From Ascocoryne sarcoides NRRL 50072 (Eukaryota; Ascomycota; Leotiomycetes; Helotiales; Gelatinodiscaceae), in the NCBI GenBank assembly GCA_000328965.1, contig KB205946.1, forward strand, positions 310,001 to 374,000: a stretch of DNA of 64,000 nt, in the 5' to 3' direction. The notes under the pieces were generated by a model. It saw only the letters and a program-made list of their open reading frames with translations, made no database searches and was not told the origin of the DNA. Positions 56,154 to 64,000 of the stretch are shown here, one piece after another (position 1 is the first letter of the stretch; every line of letters begins with the position of its first letter). Made by a program: the position numbers and the translations under genes.

Positions 56154-58179
56154 CTTGGTGGTTCAACCGCCAAGACGAGGCGTCGAAGGATTGTGGTTGT
56201 TTCGTGCGGGTAAGGCTAGACTGGCAGCACTTGGCGATGGTTTCACCACAGGAAGAATGCGGGGTTAGAAGCAATGCGTGGGTAGAGCTCTTTCTACTGG
56301 TAGTATATTTCCGAAGAGATATAGAATGTGGAGAAATCTGTGAAGGCTGAGTCTGACTACCATCATCAAAAAATTAGTACACTTCGTTTGATTCAGAGGT
56401 AAAAAATGCCAGTGCATGACTATTCAAAAATATATGACTGTGTAGCAGGGTGAGAGGGACGAAAGGATAAGAGGAAACAGCAGCAGAAGAGAAAAGTCTA
56501 AACAATTGAAGAAAATAGCTTGATAGGAGTGCCATAGAGGGAAATATAGTCGGTACCTTGTTTTACCACCCACACAATAAATCGTAATCGTAAAGTCCGG
56601 CCGGTACTACTTTACGATCGGGGCTTTTAGATTTGTCGTTGCTTTGCATCTAATAATGGAAGGCTTATGTGAAAATTACCTATTATGGTTCATATTACTG
56701 CTAGGGAATCTTTCGATCAAGGTGATAGGGGTCGGTACCAACGACGCTCGGACTTTTGAAGGATTTCCGTCTAAAGTGTCAATAAAGGAAGAGGCAAAGA
56801 AAATGAGTTTGAATGGGGCAGATGCTGAGTACACAAGGAGGTGGCATGAGTTTTTAGTTAAGTATGTCCGAAATAGAAATGTTGGTTTGTGATATTTGTA
56901 GATGTTGGTGATGAGATGGGCGTTTAGGCGTAGTGGGGCTGAGGGTTCGCGGTACGAACACCCAGATCGAAACGAAGCGCCGCTGAGACTGAATAGAGCG
57001 TGAATGGCTTGCTTAGGCTTTATCTCGATGATTTCTCACGTACAGGGGTGACTCTGTAAATAGCAAAGAGAGAGAGAGAGAGGGTTGCCTTTATCGTTAA
57101 GCCGGCGCCTCTTTCGAGGCACATTAAGCGCAAGTAAGCAACGGCAATAGCAAAGGCAGTAGAAATAGCAAAGGAGCAATTGCAAATAGATTTGCCGAAT
57201 TCTTGGCAAAAGGGTCTAATTTAGTGACCTGGGAAAGTTTGTTTGTAGCTCCTTTCTTTATGTCAGAAAACTTAAGCTTGAAAGGGCATGGAGTCCTTGT
57301 TTTGATAAACTTCAAATTCACAGCCTCAAGAAGCTTATCCACCGTATTACCAAGCCACTTGATTGAAAATGTTCATCGGCTTTAAATTACTTTCTTCATA
57401 GTCAGCCTCACAGTGCAAGTAAGACCCAATTCAAATGAGAGTACTATCACGTGATATCAACCCAATATAAAGCTCAAAACACCCTTTAAAACGCGGGGTC
57501 AATAGTTTCACAAACTCCTTTTGATCTACAGGCCAAAACCTCCCAATGACGCGTCCTAATAGAAACACAACACGCGTCTTTTGAGAAGAGCTCGAATGTC
57601 CGCGAAATAAGTCAAAAGAACATGGCCTCTATGGCCTTTATGGCCTTTATGGCCTCTATGGCCTTTCTCACTACGACCCGCCCATCCGCAGCTATGTGCT
57701 TCATTCTTCAACAAACCTCTCCCCATCGCAGCCAACCAAGCCTCCTGGCTACTACCAGGTTTCACAATCGTCGTGCCCCCTAGGAACGTCGCCAAGTCAC
57801 CCAATTCTGGGGCACATGGATGGTGTCAAGGGTATCCAAAACACGTGGTTTGAATCCTCGAAAGTATTTCGGTGCCTATTTGAAATAAATTTGAAGGTCA
57901 TCATCTTGTCTGAACGAAATCCCAGGCTCATCTCACCATCGCTTAGAGCCTGATTTCAGCTATTTCTTTGGCTTATATTAAGAAGAAGTATGACTGTTCG
58001 ACGAAATTCTCTCGAAACGATCGAGAGGTAATATCTAACTCTAGAAATTATTTCGAATTGGCAAACTTGTCTAGCTATTCGGCACCGGAAGCAGAGAGAA
58101 TATCTAATTAGAAGAAGGCGAAGGAAAGAAGCAAGCAAGCAAGAAGAAGAGAAGAGAGGAGAAGAGAGAAAAACACAAG
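56154..58179. other. Shared upstream region of the two DUF3431 genes
   Basis: Two kilobases with no supported gene. It contains a short GA run (57067-57083), the ATGGCCTYT minisatellite (57622-57666) and a purine-rich leader before the plus-strand gene (58100-58179). Confidence 0.5.
57622..57666. repeat. 9-bp minisatellite, five units
   Basis: Five head-to-tail copies of ATGGCCTYT without gaps; the only variation is T/C at position 8. The unit length is a multiple of three. Confidence 0.95.
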
Positions 58180-59352
58180 ATGGCGCTCGCATACTACATC
58201 CACATTCCCCGCCGTCCTCGGCGCTCCTGCCTCCAGTTCCTCGTCTACGCTCTCCTCGCCTTTGCCTTCTTCCTCTCTTCCCGCTACTTCCGCTGTGCCT
58301 TGTCAAGCCATACGCGCTGCTGGCAGCGAACCTGGAACTGGCGCTCCCAGATCGTACGGCCCTTCGACCGCGAAGCCTCCCTCTCGGTCGAAGAATCGCG
58401 GTCCCGGTTCTCGAGACATGTGGATGGGGCGCCGACGGTGAATCTGGTGGTGGCTTCTGTAGTTGGGGACGACATATCGTGGATGGAAAGGATCCAAATA
58501 CCTAATATGGCGATCGTGCGGTATTACAGCGATGATCCGAATGCGAAATACCACCCGAAAATTCCAAAGGGCAGAGAGGCACTCATGTATCACACATATC
58601 TCCACGATTTCTACGAAACCCTCCCGGATATAAGCATCTTCATCCACGCCCACGAAACACCTTGGCACCTCGAGCCCATTCTAAGGGGCAACCTTAGTTT
58701 CGCGCTGAACCAGCTCGATCTAGGAGAGGTACAGAGTAGGGGCTATCTCAGTTTGAGGGTCAGTTGGCAGGGTGCGTGTCCGGATTGGATCAACATGACA
58801 AAATCCGAAGACGAGATGGACGAAGAGAAGTTGGAAGAGCCGTTTATGAAAGATTTCTGGCTCGAGAACTTCAACACGCCCGAAGACAAACTGCCCGAAA
58901 TCGTCGCCCAGCCCTGCTGCTCGCAGTTCGCCGTGACCCGCGATCGCATCCGGTCCGTCGACCGGAGCAATTATCAACGATGGGGCGGCTGGCTCGCGGA
59001 CACGGATTTCAGCGACTATATCAGTGGCAGGTTCTGGGAGCATAGCTTCCAGTATATATTTACGGGCCGGCACGTCGATTGCCCGATCGAGTACAAGGCG
59101 TACTGCCGAACGTACCGGATCTGCTTTGAGAACCAAGAGCAGGCGGACGAGTATAATAATTTGGAGATAGATATGGAGTGGTTGCTCGAGGATCTAGAGC
59201 CCCAGAAGGTATTCTGGCATCCGAGGGCGGCGAGGGAGGCGAAGAGGAGGGTGGCGGAGATCGTGCCATGGCTGGAGCAGAGTTTGGGGAAGGCTATTGA
59301 GAGGGGGAGGGACCAGGCGTGGGTGGATGGGTTAGGGGATCTGTATGACTGA
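58180..59352 (+). CDS. DUF3431 family type II membrane protein, copy B (390 aa)
   Basis: Single exon, ATG with A at -3 (AAGATGG). Basic N-terminus (PRRPRRS), one membrane anchor (about 18-34), then a stem and the family domain: NLVVASVVGDDISW (88-101), KYHPKIPKGREALMYHTYL, DISIFIHAHETPWH (150-163), GYLSLRVSWQGACPDWIN, EIVAQPCCSQFAV (240-252), SGRFWEHSFQYIFTGR (282-297). It is longer than copy A by an extended stem and a charged C-terminal tail (EAKRRVAEIV). The acidic GDD of copy A is replaced by HET at the equivalent place, so the two copies may differ in activity. Head-to-head orientation with copy A suggests an inverted duplication. Confidence 0.92.
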   Translation: MALAYYIHIPRRPRRSCLQFLVYALLAFAFFLSSRYFRCALSSHTRCWQRTWNWRSQIVRPFDREASLSVEESRSRFSRHVDGAPTVNLVVASVVGDDISWMERIQIPNMAIVRYYSDDPNAKYHPKIPKGREALMYHTYLHDFYETLPDISIFIHAHETPWHLEPILRGNLSFALNQLDLGEVQSRGYLSLRVSWQGACPDWINMTKSEDEMDEEKLEEPFMKDFWLENFNTPEDKLPEIVAQPCCSQFAVTRDRIRSVDRSNYQRWGGWLADTDFSDYISGRFWEHSFQYIFTGRHVDCPIEYKAYCRTYRICFENQEQADEYNNLEIDMEWLLEDLEPQKVFWHPRAAREAKRRVAEIVPWLEQSLGKAIERGRDQAWVDGLGDLYD

Positions 59353-60702
59353 TGAGAGGGAATGGCTGCCGCTAGATTGGGATTCAAGGCAAATTATTAT
59401 CTAACGGATTTTAGTGGAAGAGGAAGGAGTTAGTGTATGAACAGGACAGAGTGGCAAGGATATCAAAGCGGGCGTTGAATCTGGGTTTATTTCCCACGTT
59501 GTCTAGACAGACACAGGCTAGATGGGCAGGAATTAGGTTGGTTAGCTTTGAAGATACCCCTTCTTTAGGCATTTGCTGCGGCATATTGGGTCGGCGTTGG
59601 TTTAGCTTTGTATATTATGGCCATTTCAAAAAGCAGTGAATAGAACTTTACATTTAGATCCCTCCAATTCCCGATCCTATCTGCATCCGCTCGAGTATTG
59701 TTTCCCGAGTCTTGTGGATGGGCTTCGTGTCCCGGGTTTAATGGGGAAAACATGCTTGAATGTTGCCGGCTCTAGGGTATAGTTTGGGGGCCCTGGGTCA
59801 AGTTGGTGTTTAATTGGAAAGGAGTTCATGAATTTGAGGTCTAGATTATGAGGTGTAGATGATGGATGGTGTACACTAAGGACCACAAGAACATAGGGTT
59901 TTAACGACCTTATTTCAACGTTAGATAGAGCCTTCTTCCCTTTTCAATTTGATTTATTTACTCAATCTTCATCCTCTTTTGTGAAATGCCAACCGAAGTA
60001 TATAAACTGAAGGTTGCTACTATAGTTTCGTGCCCAAAACGTTGAGAAGAGTGTTTGATGGTATACTATCATATCCGTCCATGTTTGGCTTTATAAAGTT
60101 AAATGGTAAATACGAAGTCTAATGAATTGTCACGTATGGAAGTCCTATACAAAAGACTCGTATGGTATTAATAAGTTTGCTGTTAGGTAGGAAGGTATTT
60201 ATATTCGTAATTATTATGCTATCATATGCGGAGAAGCTTGCTACACGGTTCATGCAAAGTTCTATTAAAATAATTAAAGGCTAGACAAAGGTACATTCTC
60301 ACTTATTTCATATATCTTTCTTCATATTCGATATTTAGGGAGTTTCGTTACTCAATCTTGGGCCTTGATAGGCCCTGTCAAATCCAATTAAGGCAGGAGC
60401 AGGGAGTACAAGATTCCGGCCAGCTGCCTCTAAACTATGACGTCTCAAGGAGGGGCATATGGTTCCTAGTTTTAACTAGCTTCAGGCTAATGCCTTTTTG
60501 AATACAGCGTTGTGGTCCCTCTCTTGGCAACTAGCCATAACCACGTGGACGCTACATAGGCGAGAACTAGCTTCTTCTTAGTGTTCAAGCCAGTGAATAC
60601 AACTCTCTCAGCTAGGAGTTATTTTTCCTTTCCTCTTCATAACAGAATTTTGTCACTCTACCAGCAATCACCAAAACGGCAAAACACATACAACAGACCA
60701 AA
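59353..60702. other. AT-rich spacer
   Basis: No gene recognised; AT-rich block at 60000-60350. Confidence 0.5.
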
Positions 60703-61767
60703 ATGTCAAACATGGAACCAGAAAAAACCACCAGCAATCCTAGACCTCTTAAGAGTTGGTCATCAGCGGAGTCCAGACAAGTGGCTCTAAATGAGCAATG
60801 GGGTACCCTCCTCGCTACCTACGATATCGTGTTTCATGGCATCAGAAACTCCCACCTCGAAATAACACCGCCAACTCTCACCACGCCAGAACTTCCAGAA
60901 ACTCTTAAGATTTCACACTTCGACGACTATGCAATCAGTTCTTCCAATCACCCAGGTCCCTATAGAGCGCATTTAAGATACCATAGTCTACACCGTATAT
61001 TTCCAGACTTCATCTCGACTACTAACTATAGCTTCCAATGCATTGCGGCATGCGAATGGGACAAGACAAAGGCCGAACCATCAAAGATGCTCATAATTGG
61101 AGTCAAGGAAGACATTCAGACTTCGGCATCCACCGATAACGACGGAAAATATCTCGAAATAGGCATAAATTGTCTTGAAGGCACATCAGACGACAATAAT
61201 CACCAATTCCTATTCTTGGACATAAGCTTGATGCCAGCCAAAGGCGCGAAAAAAGGAGCGTACGGATGGGCAAAGAGAAGAATACAAGACGACCAGCCTG
61301 CTACACTGAGTCCGCGTGAAAAGGCAAAGTTGGAGGCATATACTAAGTTACTCTTTAAACGTCCTCCACGGGCACGTCCATCTCTACCTTCGTCTTCTCA
61401 ACTCCCAACCCCCGCATCTTCTTCTTCATCCCCTCTTTCCTTGCCTCCTGCTCCCACACCCCACACCGTGGAAACAATGACCTCAATTCCACAATCTCCA
61501 ACGCCAGCACCGAAGAAACCCCGCCGACCAGCCATCCGTCCTCATTCAAGCAAAGAACCAAAACCTCAACTACAGCACCATGCCAGTCCAGGACAACCGC
61601 CAAATCGAGTCACAAAGAGAGCCCCTGCCAAGCCAAAGGGACCCAAGAACAACACCTCAAAAACAGCCCCGACTAAAACCATCAGCGGTTCCAAAGCTCC
61701 CCAACCCAAAACCGACACCCCGAGCGAACGTCCAATTAACCCTCCATCTCCACCAAAAGCACCCTAA
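60703..61767 (+). CDS. Hypothetical 354-aa protein with Pro/Lys/Ser-rich tail
   Basis: Single exon, ATG with A at -3. Residues 1-195 appear ordered: LNEQWGTLLATYDIVFHGIRN, a histidine/tyrosine-rich SLHRIFPDFISTTNYSFQCIAACEW segment, SKMLIIGVKED, KYLEIGINCLEG and HQFLFLDISLMP give alternating strands. From about 205 to the end the chain is low-complexity (SSSS, PTPAPKKPRRPAIRP, KPKGPKNN, TPSERPINPPSPP), basic and probably disordered, with bipartite nuclear-localisation-like KKPRRP. No known domain. The ordered part ends in a region that could bind nucleic acid or protein through the tail, but that is inference. Confidence 0.65.
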   Translation: MSNMEPEKTTSNPRPLKSWSSAESRQVALNEQWGTLLATYDIVFHGIRNSHLEITPPTLTTPELPETLKISHFDDYAISSSNHPGPYRAHLRYHSLHRIFPDFISTTNYSFQCIAACEWDKTKAEPSKMLIIGVKEDIQTSASTDNDGKYLEIGINCLEGTSDDNNHQFLFLDISLMPAKGAKKGAYGWAKRRIQDDQPATLSPREKAKLEAYTKLLFKRPPRARPSLPSSSQLPTPASSSSSPLSLPPAPTPHTVETMTSIPQSPTPAPKKPRRPAIRPHSSKEPKPQLQHHASPGQPPNRVTKRAPAKPKGPKNNTSKTAPTKTISGSKAPQPKTDTPSERPINPPSPPKAP

Positions 61768-62621
61768 GTTTCATATGTGCTACTAACTCAGCCCAACGGA
61801 GCCACTTACCAAAAGCTCCAAAGAAAGCCCTTGACAGCACCACCAGCAGGATTCACAAAGCACCACAGATCCTTAAGCATGTAATCAGCCCACTCCTTTC
61901 CATTTCCCAAAATCGAAGGTAACCTAGCCCTCTCTACAGCTAGAGATAGTGTTAAAGCCCTCGTTCTCAACAGACTCCTTGTACACATCAGCTAAACCCC
62001 TAGACGAGAAACATAAGGGCACATATGGGATTTTCTTTGTTTGTAGGAAAGAGAGATAAGTAGATAGATAGATGCAAGCAATACTGCACAATACAAGCGA
62101 CAACGATTAGATAGAAATAAAAATGTTAATTGTTTACATACATACATATTTGCAAGGACTTGGAAAACTTCCCTGTGTGTAGGTCTTATAAGTCTTACAG
62201 CTATTGGTGAATGCAGATGTACCGTAAGAGCCAAGGAGCGGGTGCTTCCAGAGCCGAGTTCCGAGGTCCGGCCCGAGCCGTACTGTACAAGGACCAGTCT
62301 CTTTAGACCTTACCTTCAAGTATGCCGTCGTATTAAAACCTTCTTCCTAAAGAATTAACCCCTTTTACCCTGATATGAACATAGATGGATTTATTTGCCA
62401 ACTTAGGCGGTGATGCAAGTGGTTGAGTTGAATGCAAGACCATCCCCTGCCTCAGGAAGTCATACTGAAATAGGCCATGGGACTGGGCTTTGAGAGTTTT
62501 ATGTCATTTCCTATATGATGCCAATTACCGGGCGCTATGCTTTTAAAAGTCTCCAATGCCTACCTCAGTCGTCCAACCTAACAGGTCGTAAAGTACAATC
62601 CACGCGGCCTCTCGACTCCCC
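61768..62621. other. Spacer between convergent genes
   Basis: Contains short CATA and GATA repeats (62040-62150). A minus-strand open frame at 61806-61988 is not supported as a gene. Confidence 0.5.
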
Positions 62622-64000
62622 CTACCATCTCACCAACGCCCTCGCCTTCTTCCTCTCCTCCTCACTCAACACCCACTCCATCTCCTCCTCTCCCTCCTCC
62701 TCCGCCTCGTTAATCGCCTCCCACTCTTCCTCTTCCATATTCACCAGCATACAAATCTGCGTCACCCTCGCAAACGCATCTCGAACTCCATACCTGCCCC
62801 CCCTAGCCACAACCCCAATTATCCCCGAGAAATCCCTCTCCATCCGCTGCGCTCCCAACGCATTCATCTTTCCCGCGAAGGCCCAAACCCTCTTCTCCAA
62901 CACCCTAGCTAGATACTTTGCCGTATTATCTAAGAGCGTCGTGTATGTTTTCGTCGTTATGATCGCTTGGAGCGGTTTCATTAGTACATCCCACGATCGC
63001 TCAAAGGTTCTTGCCACGACATCGACGTCTGGATCTTCGTCCGGATCTGCTTCCTGGGCTAGGTCTTCAAGTTCCTCTTCTGTGAGAGAGTAGTCCACGT
63101 CTCTGAGCGCGTCTGAAAGAACGGGTCTCAGTCTCGGTTTAACTACCCTTTCAAACAAGACTTGTAAACCATCTGCCACTAGTTCTGAAGTCTTAGATGC
63201 AAACCCCGTATTAAGTGTTTGAAGAGTGTGAATAACGAAGGTGGCATCGTGATTAAACGGAAACATTTCATACAGCGGATTTGGACCATTTGAATCTGGT
63301 GGCGAGAGCCATGATGCAACTATCCTAGCTATGTAGTCATTTGCAACGTCCAAACTGTTGATGAGGACAACAAACGATATGATTTTATCTTCCGGTGGAA
63401 ATCCACCCTGGATGGCAGCTTTTGGATAAGATTCATCCCGCATTTTGCGTTGTATCATTCCTACAAAGTCGGAGCCAAGGACACGACTGATGGTCGGGAC
63501 AACGGAAGCAATGACTTCTCGCTGCGAGGTCGAGATTGAACGTTCAAGGACGGTTTTGACGATGTACATTACGTCGTCGACAGCGGAGATAATATACGGT
63601 GGGTCACCCTCTAGCTGTTTACTTGGATTTAGAGTTAGACCTGTTGGGGATTCGTCGAGCTGGAAGGCCTTTTCGACGGAGCGGCGGAAGAAGAAAGTAG
63701 TCATAATGTTGAAGGGGGTTATGAGTCGAGCTGATATTTTTTTGTTGAGAGCGGACTTGATGAGGAGGTCTGGCATGAGGAGGGGCGACTCTTCAGATTT
63801 GATATCTGAGTCCTTGGACAGTTTAGAGATGGCCTGGAGGAGAATGGACGTTGAACTCACCCGACATTTTGCACCCAGAAATCGGGAGTAGAGTGACCAC
63901 CGTCCTAGCATGACAGCCGTCTCCTTCAGTAGCCCATCAATCTCCTTCATGTCTACGCCCTCATCTTCACTCATCCGACCGCCTCCATTTGTACTACCCC
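62622..64000 (-). CDS. COG4: Conserved oligomeric Golgi complex subunit 4 (COG4), C-terminal part
   Basis: The frame is open from the right edge to a stop at 62622, so only the last 459 or so codons of a protein usually near 750-800 aa are present; the ATG visible near 63974 is internal. COG4 belongs to lobe A of the tethering complex for retrograde intra-Golgi vesicles and contacts SNAREs and Sly1. Recognisable parts are LLMPDLLIKSALNKKISARLITPFN, FQLDES, YIISAVDDVMYIVKTVLERS (typical of COG4), VVLINSLDVANDYI, LFERVVKPRLRPVL, WDVLMKPLQAIITTKTYTTLLD, and the C-terminal helical bundle MERDFSGIIG, YGVRDAFARVTQICMLVNME, VLSEEERKKARALVRW, which parallels the human end. The C-terminal acidic patch (EEEEGEEEME) is a fungal embellishment. 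Confidence 0.92.
   Translation of the reverse strand, partial: GSTNGGGRMSEDEGVDMKEIDGLLKETAVMLGRWSLYSRFLGAKCRVSSTSILLQAISKLSKDSDIKSEESPLLMPDLLIKSALNKKISARLITPFNIMTTFFFRRSVEKAFQLDESPTGLTLNPSKQLEGDPPYIISAVDDVMYIVKTVLERSISTSQREVIASVVPTISRVLGSDFVGMIQRKMRDESYPKAAIQGGFPPEDKIISFVVLINSLDVANDYIARIVASWLSPPDSNGPNPLYEMFPFNHDATFVIHTLQTLNTGFASKTSELVADGLQVLFERVVKPRLRPVLSDALRDVDYSLTEEELEDLAQEADPDEDPDVDVVARTFERSWDVLMKPLQAIITTKTYTTLLDNTAKYLARVLEKRVWAFAGKMNALGAQRMERDFSGIIGVVARGGRYGVRDAFARVTQICMLVNMEEEEWEAINEAEEEGEEEMEWVLSEEERKKARALVRW

Noticed and set aside
56644..56892. 82-codon frame between the DUF3431 genes
   Set aside because: Starts at a non-ATG codon, no family pattern, no splice partner.
61806..61988. 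Minus-strand 60-codon frame with a GTAAGT donor at its end
   Set aside because: A downstream exon would have to lie inside the oppositely oriented 354-aa gene and no open continuation was found.

Overview
The window is nuclear DNA from a filamentous ascomycete (Pezizomycotina). The evidence is short introns (about 47-170 nt) with GTRNGT donors and CTAAC/CTGAC branch sites close to a YAG acceptor, A or G at -3 of most start codons, a tRNA-Ser with a small intron after position 37, and families confined to or typical of filamentous fungi (cerato-platanin, DUF3431, DUF7136-type, WSC, Src1/Heh). Leotiomycetes would fit, but I cannot fix a genus from sequence alone. Genes are monocistronic and separated by long AT-rich spacers without genes.

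Left part (1-22 kb) is mostly accessory and sparse: a tRNA-Ser(GCT), a 267-aa protein made of two copies of one domain, an NmrA-like gene with an in-frame stop, a 210-aa charged protein, the spliceosomal RRM protein SF3B6/p14 (five exons), a 105-aa six-cysteine secreted protein, and a 517-aa secreted protein joining an N-terminal domain, about 52 collagen-like G-X-Y triplets and a WSC-like domain. A 225-bp element with terminal inverted repeats lies at 19.6 kb. At 21.7-22.3 kb two very small genes converge: a 28-aa CxxC peptide and a probable 54-aa single-pass membrane peptide.

Middle part (23-35 kb): a STIMATE/TMEM110-type membrane protein, a two-module dimeric alpha-beta-barrel-like protein, a DUF7136-like GPI-type surface protein, a bacterial-type SfnG-like flavin monooxygenase with four exons and a one-base frameshift, and a four-helix membrane protein that also needs a one-base frameshift. 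Three of the accessory genes therefore carry single disabling lesions.

Right part (35-64 kb) is richer in conserved genes: an Hsp20 chaperone with a Gly/Pro/Arg-rich N-terminus, the inner nuclear membrane protein Src1/Heh (two possible 3' splice sites that would give a two-pass or one-pass protein), an O-fucosyltransferase-like type II membrane protein, a 411-aa unknown, tRNA-modifying Sua5 (possible N-extended isoform), zeta-COP (Ret3), an SDR oxidoreductase, cerato-platanin, two divergently oriented DUF3431 paralogues, a 354-aa proline/lysine-rich unknown, and the C-terminal part of COG4 running off the right edge. Zeta-COP and COG4 both serve Golgi traffic, but nothing here indicates a functional gene cluster.
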